From the IMG/VR virus record IMGVR_UViG_3300034160_000203, positions 1 to 25,220 of that record: 25,220 nt of DNA. One strand, 5' to 3'. Below the pieces are notes generated by a model. The model ran no database searches. It was not told the origin of the DNA and was given only the letters and a program-made list of their open reading frames with translations. This DNA is from a virus. A program made the translations under genes and the position numbers. The stretch's first letter is position 1, and every line of letters starts with the position of its first letter. Of the stretch, positions 8,197 through 15,897 are shown piece after piece.

Positions 8197-9366
8197 TTAG
8201 CGGTTAACGGACGCGGCGAACGTCACCAGATACTTGTCGGTGATGCGCTGGCGCAGGGTCAAATCTTCCAGCGGTGGCACCGGGGTGTAGTCGTAATCGA
8301 TAAACAGCTTTCCGGCCTTGAGGGTCTCTTTGTCGTTGGCGCTGTCGTCATACCAGCAATCGCCATCGACAATCAGCCCGGCGGATTTCAGCTCACGAAA
8401 CTTGGCCTTGATGCCATCAATCATGTCGCGAATGAGCGTCGGCGTGACCGGGCGGTCAACCGCCCACAGGTGGGCCTCGGCCAGGGTGTCGGCCAGCACC
8501 TGCGCGGTGCGGGTGTAGTTCTCGAACTGGAACAGCGGATCGTCCGAACAGGTGCGGGAGCCCCAGAACTTGAAGCCGTCTTTGCGGATAAGCGTGGTCA
8601 CACAGGCTTCGTTCAGCAGGTCAGCATCGGTGCCTGGGGCCTGCAAGTCCCAGAACACCGAGGCACTGATACCGGTCACGCCATTGACGCCGACGTTGGA
8701 CAGGGTTTTATGCCAGCCGGTCTCGCTGTCGATTTTGGCGCGCAGGCCAAGCGCCCGCGCCGTGGCATAAGCTATGTCGCTGCTGTTGGCGGTGGTATTC
8801 CAGGTGATGAAGTCTGGCCAAATCAGCATCAGCTCACGCTGGCTGAAATTGTCGCGGTACTTGATGGCCTCGGACACCGTTTTGCAGCCGAACGCGCTGA
8901 TATAGCCAAAGGCGCGCAACTGCTGGCAGACGCTGGCGAGTGCGGTCGCCACCGCCAGCGAGTCCAATCCGGGCACGCCGAGAATACGCGGTTTGACGCC
9001 GAGGTCAGCCTGGGCGGCCAACAGCGCTTTCATGCCGGTGTAACGGCCCTGTGCATCCGCGCCGCCGATAATGTTGGAGGTAGTCTCCGCCTCGTCTTTA
9101 CCTTCGGCGACGCGCACCACTACGGTGACCGGGCGGGCCTGTTCGGCAATGGCACGCAGGGAACTGGCGAGGGTGCCGCTTTTCCCGGCCTTGCCACTGG
9201 CAGCCAGGACATCGGTGATCAACACCGGGGTATTGAGGGGAAACAGGGTGGCGTCCGCGTCTGCTCCGGTGCAGACCATGCCGACCACGGCGGTCGAGAC
9301 CGTGGAGATAACGCGGGTGCCGTCGTTGATTTCGACCACACGCACGCCGTGATGATAGTCAGCCAT
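8197..9366 (-). CDS. FI: Tail sheath protein gpFI
   Basis: A 389-residue contractile tail sheath protein (P2 FI is 396), starting MADYHHGVRVVEINDGTR with the conserved TVSTAVVGMVCTG stretch. The C-terminal half (about 260-385) is the conserved sheath domain with FKFWGSRTCSDDPLFQFENY. Contraction of the assembled sheath drives the tube through the cell envelope. It is the first gene of the FI-D late operon. GGAG lies eight bases before the ATG, and a predicted Ogr box is centred about 81 bases upstream. Confidence 0.95.
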   Translation of the reverse strand: MADYHHGVRVVEINDGTRVISTVSTAVVGMVCTGADADATLFPLNTPVLITDVLAASGKAGKSGTLASSLRAIAEQARPVTVVVRVAEGKDEAETTSNIIGGADAQGRYTGMKALLAAQADLGVKPRILGVPGLDSLAVATALASVCQQLRAFGYISAFGCKTVSEAIKYRDNFSQRELMLIWPDFITWNTTANSSDIAYATARALGLRAKIDSETGWHKTLSNVGVNGVTGISASVFWDLQAPGTDADLLNEACVTTLIRKDGFKFWGSRTCSDDPLFQFENYTRTAQVLADTLAEAHLWAVDRPVTPTLIRDMIDGIKAKFRELKSAGLIVDGDCWYDDSANDKETLKAGKLFIDYDYTPVPPLEDLTLRQRITDKYLVTFAASVNR

Positions 9367-9437
9367 CCATTTAACTCCGTATTTATGGGGGAAGTGCTAT
9401 TTTCAGATGTAAACGGATCGGTGGCTATTGCCCTATG

Positions 9438-9457
9438 TTGGTAACGATCTGGCACAA
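9438..9457 (-). promoter_or_regulatory. Predicted Ogr binding site of the FI operon (PF)
   Basis: Minus-strand TTGTGCC begins the box and CCAA ends it, giving a TGT-N12-CCA core. Closely similar words lie upstream of V and O. P2-family activators recognise a TGT-N12-ACA dyad centred near -55. That puts transcription start near 9392, 26 bases before the FI start, with an AT-rich GAAAATA at the -10 position. Confidence 0.7.
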
Positions 9458-9510
9458 CAACCTAAAAGAGCAGATGATGACGCGCGTTTATCCTTAACGC
9501 CTCATTTCTA

Positions 9511-9539
9511 CTTACAAAACCCTCTGTCTATTGTAAAAT
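9511..9539 (+). promoter_or_regulatory. Predicted sigma-70 promoter of the acyltransferase cargo gene
   Basis: CTTACA (9511-9516) and TAAAAT (9534-9539) are separated by 17 bases, matching 4/6 and 5/6 of the sigma-70 boxes. The box lies 22 bases before the start codon. Its own promoter would allow expression in the lysogen when late genes are silent. Confidence 0.5.
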
Positions 9540-9561
9540 TCTAATAAAAACAGGGGAAAGC

Positions 9562-10644
9562 ATGAAAGAAGCCAATAAAAACACAAATATTCAAATACTT
9601 AGAGCAGTTGCTATCTTACTTGTCGTCGTTCAGCATCTTCATCGCCTACCTCTTCCTGAATGGTTATTGTCCACCTATAGCAAAGCCTCATATTGGACGG
9701 GGGTAGATATTTTCCTGGCAATATCAGGCTACCTGATGTGCAAAAGTCTAGAGAGTGAAATAATCAAAAATGGGAGAGGTACTCGTGCCTTCTCTGCTTT
9801 CTTTATGAAAAGAGTCTTCCGGCTTGTACCTGCTCTTTTCTTCTGGTGTCTGATATGCATTTTAATCGCTTCCCTGATCTCCCCTTTCTATGGAGCCAGT
9901 ATTTCGAAGTCATTTGAAACCTTTATTTATTCGATGCTGGGAATATCTAATTTATTTTTTTATGAACGCACCATCGCGAACATCCCTTATGACCCTTTGA
10001 TTTCCGTAACATGGTCTTTAAGCTTAGAGTGGCAACTTTATATAATTCTTGCTTTATTTTCCGTGATACTGAGAAAACACGCGTTGGTTTTTGCCATGAT
10101 GGCAATTATCTTATTGTCGTCACTCTTCCTACCGAATAGTGTTAGCCATCAGGAAACAATAGGTTGGTGGATAAGACCGCAAGCCTTCTTTTTAGGTGCT
10201 CTTATCTATATTTTTGAAGACAAAATATCTTGTGTAATCAAAGGCCCACTCTTGAGCTTTTCTCTATTCCTGCTCTCGAGTTTTTCCTTGGTATACTTTA
10301 CCCCGATAATAGCACCCCAACTTAAACTTTTTTACATTGGACTATTGGGTGCTATAATTTTTGCCTCACTGTCGATATCCATGTCAGTGGCCATTCGCTC
10401 AAGCGTGTTAGAGTGGATTGGCGATCGCTCATACAGTATTTATCTTTGCCACATCCCTATTATGCTTTTAACAAGAATGCTTTTAGATAAATATCTGGAA
10501 GGCTCTTTCTTATATCAAAATATTATGCTCTATCTGGCAACTTTCACTCTAGCCACAGCGTTTGCATCTGATTTAAGTTATAGATTTATAGAGAAGAAAT
10601 CCATTGAGCTTTACAAGAAAAGATACAGTGAAAAGCCTGCTTAA
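9562..10644 (+). CDS. Acyltransferase-3 family membrane O-acyltransferase (cargo gene)
   Basis: A 360-residue, very hydrophobic protein with about ten membrane helices, of the acyltransferase-3 (OafA/NodX/YrhL) family. Key motifs are present: Arg14 and His25 in the R-X10-H pattern of the first helix (LRAVAILLVVVQH), FLAISGYLM near residue 55, WSLSLEWQLY near 152 and a closing YRFIEKK. No C-terminal SGNH domain is attached. Such enzymes move acetyl groups across the inner membrane to O-antigen, other glycans or peptidoglycan. Prophage copies often change serotype and block other phages. The exact substrate here is unknown. The ATG follows AGGGGAAAG. The gene is AT-rich, lies opposite to the late genes between FI and G, and has its own predicted promoter and terminator, all signs of recent acquisition. 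Confidence 0.9.
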   Translation: MKEANKNTNIQILRAVAILLVVVQHLHRLPLPEWLLSTYSKASYWTGVDIFLAISGYLMCKSLESEIIKNGRGTRAFSAFFMKRVFRLVPALFFWCLICILIASLISPFYGASISKSFETFIYSMLGISNLFFYERTIANIPYDPLISVTWSLSLEWQLYIILALFSVILRKHALVFAMMAIILLSSLFLPNSVSHQETIGWWIRPQAFFLGALIYIFEDKISCVIKGPLLSFSLFLLSSFSLVYFTPIIAPQLKLFYIGLLGAIIFASLSISMSVAIRSSVLEWIGDRSYSIYLCHIPIMLLTRMLLDKYLEGSFLYQNIMLYLATFTLATAFASDLSYRFIEKKSIELYKKRYSEKPA

Positions 10645-10653
10645 TGAAATAAA

Positions 10654-10689
10654 AGTGCCTAACTATTTACTTGGAAATAGTTAGGCACT
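10654..10689. terminator. Hairpin terminator shared by acyltransferase gene and G
   Basis: A perfect 15-bp stem (10654-10668 with 10675-10689, arms starting AGTGCCTAAC) with a 6-base loop lies between the convergent stops at 10644 and 10698. On the minus strand a TTTTATTTC run follows, so it ends the V-G operon well. On the plus strand no T-run follows, though the hairpin may still act. Confidence 0.85.
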
Positions 10690-10697
10690 CACGCTGA

Positions 10698-11318
10698 CTA
10701 AAACCCAGGCATTTCAGGCCATTCAATATTTGGTGCCGTTTCCAGGTCAATGCGGCTTAACTGCACCCGGTACGCCTTCCACACCAACAGGGCGGCGGTT
10801 TCTTCCTCGGTCGCCATGCCCAGGCTCACCGCATCTTCCAGTAACGCAATTCTCTCGGCAGCCACCCGCTGACGCTGCGCAAGCTCATCACGGGCGGCAT
10901 TGATGGCGGCTGCCTGCTGTGCCGCCGTATCGGTCACCCACGTTTCGCCGTTCCAGGTATCGTAAGGTGTGGCCGGGGCCAACAGGGTAAAACCGTTATC
11001 CAATTCACCTATCCGGGTGACAGTCTCCGGCTGACCGGTCTCGGTGCTGTACGCCGTCTGGCCGCGATAATCTGCCGGCGTTTCCCAGGCGCTGCCGTCC
11101 AGGCTGCGCACCAGCGCCAGCCCGGCTTTCGGTAACGTCGGCTTATCGGCAAAGCAGAACGCAGGCAGGCCCACGCCTTGCGGCAGGTATTCCAGTGACG
11201 CCTGTTGGTATTCCCGCTGGTCGGGCTCGATGCTGTAGACCGTCAACCACCCGGCGGTCACGGCCAGACCGGCGTCATTAAGGATAGCATTAGGTAATGC
11301 AGTGCTGTATTGGCTCAT
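10698..11318 (-). CDS. G: Tail fibre assembly protein gpG
   Basis: A 206-residue tail fibre assembly (chaperone) protein of the caudoviral TAP family. It opens MSQYSTALPNAILNDAGLA. The C-terminal half has an Ala/Gln/Arg-rich helix (about 130-165), then ALLVWKAYRVQLSRIDL and WPEMPGF, the usual ending. It assists folding and attachment of the H fibre. Its ATG overlaps the stop of the H reading frame as TAATG. It is the last gene of the V-G late operon and is followed by the hairpin at 10654. Confidence 0.93.
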   Translation of the reverse strand: MSQYSTALPNAILNDAGLAVTAGWLTVYSIEPDQREYQQASLEYLPQGVGLPAFCFADKPTLPKAGLALVRSLDGSAWETPADYRGQTAYSTETGQPETVTRIGELDNGFTLLAPATPYDTWNGETWVTDTAAQQAAAINAARDELAQRQRVAAERIALLEDAVSLGMATEEETAALLVWKAYRVQLSRIDLETAPNIEWPEMPGF

Positions 11319-12211
11319 TAGGCGGCTCTCACGATGTAGTTAAAGGCGACGTTACGCGGGCGAACAATACCTGTTGAAAATGGTTCGCCAGTAGGATTGG
11401 TGGTGGTGGAATACAAGGTCATAGTTTGAGGCTGGTCGAACTCCAAGTTATCCCAGATGTTGGCCCCGTTGCCTGCACTCGGCGTGGTGGTAGAAGCACA
11501 TTGCCGCAGTTTGGAGCCGACTTGCGCGGACAACAGTGCTCGGCCGTTATCCACTCCACGACCATCATCCCAACCCCGGATAAACTCACCGCGCAGGTCT
11601 GGCAGCTTGCCGGAAGGATAGGCCGTCGCTAAAAGTGGATACTTGGCTTTATCAAAGGTGGCACCGTTGCACTTCAGCCAGCCAACTGGGGCAGTGTTGG
11701 TCGGCCAGGGTTGCGGAATGCCAACCGGAAAATCAGACCGGACAAGGGCCGAACCGCCTGTCGCCGACGAGGATTTTAAAAAACCATTCTCGTCTACTGT
11801 GGCATTTGTGCTGTGCCATATTTTTGACCATGTCGCAGACCACACGCCTGATGGAGAACGTACACGCGTTGCCAAGTCGGTCGTGGCCGTCCCTCTAATC
11901 CACGCTAACTGCCATCGGGAACCGGAGTCAGCTCCTTCAATCCCAAAAAACGCTTGGGGGGTTGGTGCGCCATTCGTGTTTGCCCCCCAACTGAAGAACT
12001 GATTCGGTGCAGCGACGTCAGCATCCGTCGATACAATGGAAGATGCAGCGCCAAGACCATATGCCCCAATCGGCAAATAGCGAGCATCATTTTTGCTGCG
12101 TGATTCATAGACGTTCCAATCCGTCCAGACTTGTGAGGCTGCCATAAAATTACGGCTATAGAAAATGCTGCTATCTGACTGCAGCCTATATTCTTGTGTT
12201 ATTGCCGCTGG
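11318..12211 (-). CDS. H: Tail fibre H, C-terminal part with tail-collar domain (-1 frame of H)
   Basis: The frame is open from the G-run at 12211-12217 to the stop at 11318-11320. It continues the fibre shaft (AITQEYRLQSDSSIFYSRNF and SQVWTDWNVYES) and then carries a phage tail collar domain (PF07484 type, around QPWPTNTAPVGWLKCNGATF and PDLRGEFIRGWDDG). The end, RPRNVAFNYIVRAA, is a standard fibre tip. The first ATG, 12143-12145, would give a 275-residue protein, but no ribosome binding site precedes it and it lies inside the shaft. It therefore looks like the distal part of H, reached by a -1 frameshift or left behind by a mutation. Receptor recognition would depend on this part. Confidence 0.85.
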   Translation of the reverse strand, partial: PAAITQEYRLQSDSSIFYSRNFMAASQVWTDWNVYESRSKNDARYLPIGAYGLGAASSIVSTDADVAAPNQFFSWGANTNGAPTPQAFFGIEGADSGSRWQLAWIRGTATTDLATRVRSPSGVWSATWSKIWHSTNATVDENGFLKSSSATGGSALVRSDFPVGIPQPWPTNTAPVGWLKCNGATFDKAKYPLLATAYPSGKLPDLRGEFIRGWDDGRGVDNGRALLSAQVGSKLRQCASTTTPSAGNGANIWDNLEFDQPQTMTLYSTTTNPTGEPFSTGIVRPRNVAFNYIVRAA

Positions 12212-13278
12212 CCCCCCTGAACGTTAACAGCCCTATGGTTGTAAACCTTCAGGGTGCCGCCCAAAACTGCCGGGTAATTTCTGGCCGCCGTGGCTGCCGA
12301 GTTCGTTGCCTGGTAGTAATTACCCTCTTCAATAACTGTGTTTAAATCCAGCGCTGCTAAAGGCGTTGCCTGAGTGATGACTTTGATACCGCTTGAATAG
12401 AGCGCCCCCGGGAACCATGCCGTTCCATCAGGCTTGAACTGCGCCGTATATGTGCTGCCGCCCCATCGGATGTTGAGCTGCCCGGTATCGGTTTGGGCAT
12501 AAATAGCCCCCTTATCCGCCCCGGCCTCATCCCTGAATCGAAATACCGGGTTCGGCTTGCCCATTAAGGCCTGTACCATTATTTCGCCATAGGAATACAC
12601 ACCAGACTTAAAAATCACGGTGCTGGCAACCGATTGACTTGTCGTTACCGTCTTACTCAGCGCATCGGTGGCGATGTCATACGCGGCCTTCACCGCTTTC
12701 GGCGTGGCGGCCAAGACCTCGCTGGTGCTGTTGGTGGCGCTGCTCAATTGCACAAAGCCCTTGGCCGTGGTGCTGGCATCCGGGTGATTGCGCGATTGGG
12801 CGTGCACGGTAATGGCCCTATCCACGTAATCACGCGTGGCGAGAACCACCGCAGGGTCAATCTTCAGCGTCACCGCCTCGGTGCTGCTGACAATCAGCAC
12901 CATGCGGATAGTCTGCGTGCGACCACTGCCCTCTTGTAACTGCGGCTTGTAGGTCTCCGGGCAGTTCGCCACGGCAATCAAGGTGCCGTCTTTATCCAAC
13001 AAGCCTATTTCGCGTATCCACCACCCGCCCTCGTTCTCAGGGATAACCTGCTCGGCAATAATCTGGTTGGCATTGGCCGGGTCAACGCTCAGCATGTTGA
13101 TGGCCGCGCGGCGTTTCTCCCCCTTGAGCTTGGTTTGTGCCGGGTCAGGCGTGGGCAAGGTGCCGCCACCGTCACCGACGGCAAGCTGCGTCAGGTCGAG
13201 CTTGGTGCCCAGCGCGGTGGCGTTCGCCAGTTTGGCCGCGCCCTGCTGGGTCAGAATGGCAAAGAATTTCGCTGTCAT
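12199..13278 (-). CDS. H: Tail fibre H, N-terminal part (frame broken at a G-run)
   Basis: The 359-residue N-terminal part of the P2 H tail fibre. The baseplate-attaching domain (about 1-165, MTAKFFAILTQQGAAKLANA) belongs to the phage tail fibre N-terminal family (DUF3751 type). Fibre repeats with ASTTAKGFVQLSSATNS follow, then a shaft ending NYPAVLGGTLKVYNHRAVNV. The frame stops after GGQRQ, a few codons past GGGGGG (12212-12217). Reading in the -1 frame from there restores a continuous fibre of about 653 residues (P2 H is 669). The start ATG overlaps the stop of I as ATGA. Without recoding this would be a truncated fibre lacking its receptor-binding tip. Confidence 0.88.
   Translation of the reverse strand: MTAKFFAILTQQGAAKLANATALGTKLDLTQLAVGDGGGTLPTPDPAQTKLKGEKRRAAINMLSVDPANANQIIAEQVIPENEGGWWIREIGLLDKDGTLIAVANCPETYKPQLQEGSGRTQTIRMVLIVSSTEAVTLKIDPAVVLATRDYVDRAITVHAQSRNHPDASTTAKGFVQLSSATNSTSEVLAATPKAVKAAYDIATDALSKTVTTSQSVASTVIFKSGVYSYGEIMVQALMGKPNPVFRFRDEAGADKGAIYAQTDTGQLNIRWGGSTYTAQFKPDGTAWFPGALYSSGIKVITQATPLAALDLNTVIEEGNYYQATNSAATAARNYPAVLGGTLKVYNHRAVNVQGGQRQ
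12211..12217 (-). promoter_or_regulatory. Candidate -1 frameshift or phase-variation site in H
   Basis: In the H frame, the sequence CAG GGG GGC contains G GGG GGC in the X XXY YYZ phase. A -1 slip leads to CCA GCG GCA and on into the distal fibre. The -1 frame has a stop at 12224-12226 just before the run, and the H frame has one at 12199-12201 just after. The usable overlap is therefore about 25 bases and contains the G-run. Slippage during replication would also switch the frame. Confidence 0.6.
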
Positions 13279-13883
13279 GGGTTTACTCTCAGAGTGTCAA
13301 TCAGGTGGACGACTGCGCCCCGGTAATCGGGCACGCCGACGCTAATCACTTCTGGTAAATACGGGTAGACCGTCAGTTCATCACCGCTATAACTGCACGC
13401 CCCGACATAGACGGGGCCGCCAGTGGAGAGACTGATGGTCAGCCCGGTCAGGTGTCGGCTTGCGGGTTTGGCATCGCTAATCAGGCGCTCAAGTTCGCGG
13501 TGCATGTCTTCGGTAATACCGGTTTCCAGCACACCCACAACCAGCCGAAAGGTGCCGGGGGTTTCATCAAGCTGCCACCATTCGCGCACCGCAATCAGAT
13601 AGCCGAGCGGCTCCACCACGCGCCGCAAAGCACTGATGGTGCCCTTGTGACGGTGAACAAAGTGGGCATTCGTCACCACGCTGCGCTTGGTCGCCTCCGG
13701 CCAGTGCTCATCCCAACGGTCAACCGAGAACGCCCAGGCCAGATACGGCAACAGGTTGACCGGACAGGTGGCCGGGCTCCACAGGGTACGCAGTGGCACC
13801 GGCACTCGTGCCAATTCAGCACAGGCGCTGGCGGCGGCCACCTCCAGCGGAGAAGAACCGACCGGTAACAGGCACTCACTCAT
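13275..13883 (-). CDS. I: Tail/baseplate protein gpI
   Basis: A 202-residue P2 gpI family protein that connects the tail fibre to the baseplate. The typical segments are LWSPATCPVNLLPYLAWAFS (about 35-54) and VDRWDEHWPEATKR right after it. ATG 13881-13883 was chosen because it overlaps the end of J, has GGGGG upstream and matches the family start MSECLLP. A longer frame would need a TTG. It overlaps H by four bases. Confidence 0.92.
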   Translation of the reverse strand: MSECLLPVGSSPLEVAAASACAELARVPVPLRTLWSPATCPVNLLPYLAWAFSVDRWDEHWPEATKRSVVTNAHFVHRHKGTISALRRVVEPLGYLIAVREWWQLDETPGTFRLVVGVLETGITEDMHRELERLISDAKPASRHLTGLTISLSTGGPVYVGACSYSGDELTVYPYLPEVISVGVPDYRGAVVHLIDTLRVNP

Positions 13884-14784
13884 CCGAACCCCCAACGGCA
13901 AGCTGGTAGTGCGTGCAGTAAGATGCCTGGGTGTTGTCCAGCACGATATCGGCCCGCGGGGCTTTCAGTTCAACCCGTTGCACCCCTTCCGCATGCAGGG
14001 CGGCATACAGGGCCGAGAGGCGGATATCCCGCCCTAAGCGGTGTTGCGCGCTGATGTACTGTTGCAACCGGGCTTCAGCCGCCGCCTGAATCGGGCCCGC
14101 TTCCGGCCCGGGATAGAGGTGCAACACCGCGTCAACCTCATAAGGCACAATCTTGGCAGACTGCACCGTCACCCGGTCACCCACCGGGCGCACGTCTTCG
14201 GCATTGAGCGCCGCCGTCACCACCGCCAACAGGTCGGCACTGGTGGTGCCGTTGTCCTCCCGCGACAGCACCGAGACAGTGACACAGGCCGGGCTCGGGC
14301 TGATGGCTTTCACATCCGCCACCCGACCATCAGCCGAGCGACCATGGTATTCATAGGCCCCGGACGGCCCGGCCACGCTGATGCCTTCAAACGCCTGCGG
14401 GATACGCACCCGGTAATCGCTGTCGGACTCCCACACCGCCGGGGTGGGTGGCAAGGTCGAATCATCAGCAGGAACCAGCGTCAGGCGCGGGGTATTCACA
14501 TTCGCCCCGAGCTGGTCGAGGTCGCTACCGGTCGCAAAGGCCACCATCACGGCGCGGGCGGCATCGTTCACCCGCTGGCGCAAAATCACCTCCCGGTAGG
14601 CGTTCTCTTGCAACAACTTCACCAGCGGTTCGGACTCCAACGACAGGGTGCGCGCAATGGCGGCGCGCTGCTCCTCCGGGTAGAGCGAAATCAGCGTGGC
14701 CTTCCGTTCGGCCAGCAGGGTTTCATAGTCTAGTTCCTCGACAATCTCGGGGGCAGGCAGTTGGCTCAGGTCAATGGTGGGCAT
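13876..14784 (-). CDS. J: Baseplate assembly protein gpJ
   Basis: A 302-residue Baseplate_J family protein, the same length as P2 gpJ (302), comparable to T4 gp6 that forms the wedge ring of the baseplate. It opens with PTIDLSQLPAPEIVEELDYE and carries the conserved GSDLDQLGANVNTPRL near residue 90. It starts four bases after W and its end overlaps the start of I, within the V-G operon. Confidence 0.95.
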   Translation of the reverse strand: MPTIDLSQLPAPEIVEELDYETLLAERKATLISLYPEEQRAAIARTLSLESEPLVKLLQENAYREVILRQRVNDAARAVMVAFATGSDLDQLGANVNTPRLTLVPADDSTLPPTPAVWESDSDYRVRIPQAFEGISVAGPSGAYEYHGRSADGRVADVKAISPSPACVTVSVLSREDNGTTSADLLAVVTAALNAEDVRPVGDRVTVQSAKIVPYEVDAVLHLYPGPEAGPIQAAAEARLQQYISAQHRLGRDIRLSALYAALHAEGVQRVELKAPRADIVLDNTQASYCTHYQLAVGGSDE

Positions 14785-14788
14785 CGGT

Positions 14789-15139
14789 TCACCTCACAGG
14801 AATGGACAGCGCCAACGCGCCAGGGGTATCGGTTCGGGTGCCGGTCAGCTCAACCGCCATCTTGCCGTCAAACGTGGTATGCAGGCTGATGCCAGTCAGC
14901 TTGACGCGCGGCTCCCAGGCTAAAACCGCGCTGTAGCAGGCGGCCATGATTTGCAGGCGCAGCGCGTCATTCTGCGGCTGGTCGAGCAACTCAGACAGCA
15001 ATGAGCCATAAGCCCGGCGCATCACGCGGGAGCCGACCGGCGTCACCAGGATGTCGGCCACCGACTGGCGAATATGGTCAATGTCCGCCACCCCGCACCC
15101 GCTATCACGGTGCATACCGAAGTATTTCGCCGGGCTCAT
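14789..15139 (-). CDS. W: Baseplate wedge protein gpW (GPW/gp25 family)
   Basis: A 116-residue gpW of the GPW/gp25 lysozyme-like family (P2 gpW is 115), comparable to T4 gp25, which nucleates sheath assembly on the baseplate. The diagnostic region is DIDHIRQSVADILVTPVGSR (residues 19-38), followed by GSLLSELLDQP. Its ATG overlaps the V stop as ATGA. Confidence 0.94.
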   Translation of the reverse strand: MSPAKYFGMHRDSGCGVADIDHIRQSVADILVTPVGSRVMRRAYGSLLSELLDQPQNDALRLQIMAACYSAVLAWEPRVKLTGISLHTTFDGKMAVELTGTRTDTPGALALSIPVR

Positions 15140-15768
15140 GACGGCGTATCCGTGTTACCACCGCCGCGCTGGACGCCGCCGTGGGAGTGGGTATGCAGCG
15201 TAACGCCATTGGAAACCAAGCTGCCGCCGGTGTGGGTAAGATTGCCGGTCAGGCTACCGCCTTGCTTCACCTGGAGCGTGCCAGTGATTAACTGATTGGT
15301 GCATTCCACCACCGGCGCATCCAGGGTGATTTTTTGCAAGGCGTTGACCGTCACCACCGACGCGCGTGCGGTAATGGACTCGGCGGCCTCCACGGTGGCG
15401 GTCTGAATACCGGTGACAGTCAGTGCGCCGGTGGCGGGTTCATACTCCAGCACCGCACCGTCAGGGAACGCGATATGCAGCGCATCCGCCGAGGCCGACG
15501 GGGCCGGGCAGTCATCAGAAAAAATGCCCGGCAACACAAAGGCGGTATCCAGTTCACCGCCGAGCGCCAGAAGCAACACCTGCTCCCCTTCGGACGGGGC
15601 CCACCAGGAACGAGAACGCCCCGCCCGGCAGGTGAGCCAGGGCAGCCAGTCGGTGAAGTTATCGCCGGTCTGCACGCGGCAACGTGCGTGTTCCAGGTCA
15701 ACGGCATTCACGGTGCCAATGCGGATCAGATTGCGCAGCAGGCGCAGGATGTTGGTTTGAGTGTTCAT
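15136..15768 (-). CDS. V: Baseplate spike protein gpV
   Basis: A 210-residue P2 gpV baseplate assembly/spike protein (P2 gpV is 211). The N-terminal OB-like domain contains CRVQTGDNFTDWLPWLTCRA and WWAPSEGEQVLLLALGGE, followed by a beta-helical part. The C-terminal tip has HTHSHGGV. In P2 the equivalent histidines bind an iron ion at the membrane-piercing apex. The protein starts MNTQTNILRLLRNLIRIG like P2, so the start is secure, yet no Shine-Dalgarno sequence precedes it. It is the first gene of the V-G operon. Confidence 0.94.
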   Translation of the reverse strand: MNTQTNILRLLRNLIRIGTVNAVDLEHARCRVQTGDNFTDWLPWLTCRAGRSRSWWAPSEGEQVLLLALGGELDTAFVLPGIFSDDCPAPSASADALHIAFPDGAVLEYEPATGALTVTGIQTATVEAAESITARASVVTVNALQKITLDAPVVECTNQLITGTLQVKQGGSLTGNLTHTGGSLVSNGVTLHTHSHGGVQRGGGNTDTPS

Positions 15769-15781
15769 GGGGGAAAGGATG

Positions 15782-15814
15782 CCGCTCTAAAAGAAAGGTG
15801 GCAATTTAGAGCGG
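15782..15814. repeat. Perfect 10-bp inverted repeat upstream of V
   Basis: CCGCTCTAAA (15782-15791) and TTTAGAGCGG (15805-15814) are perfect inverted arms with a 13-base spacer. The outer arm ends directly against the predicted Ogr box (15815-15834), so the repeat covers the expected V promoter region. No T-run follows on either strand, so a terminator is unlikely. It could be an operator. Confidence 0.7.
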
Positions 15815-15834
15815 TTGGATGATCATAGGCACAA
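15815..15834 (-). promoter_or_regulatory. Predicted Ogr binding site of the V operon (PV)
   Basis: On the minus strand, TTGTGCCTATGATCATCCAA shares TTGTGCC and CCAA ends with the boxes upstream of FI and O, a TGT-N12-CCA core. The word GCCACC occurs 13 bases downstream of this box and at the same distance after the FI box. The box centre is only 56 bases from the V start codon. Confidence 0.7.
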
Positions 15835-15897
15835 CATGATTACCATTTGGGATATATTGATATGTAACTGTGTTCAAGAATGAAAGGGAGGGTTTGC

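Noticed and set aside
8470-9444. A 324-codon plus-strand frame opposite FI
   Set aside because: Shadow of the tail sheath gene. There is no ribosome binding site or recognisable product.
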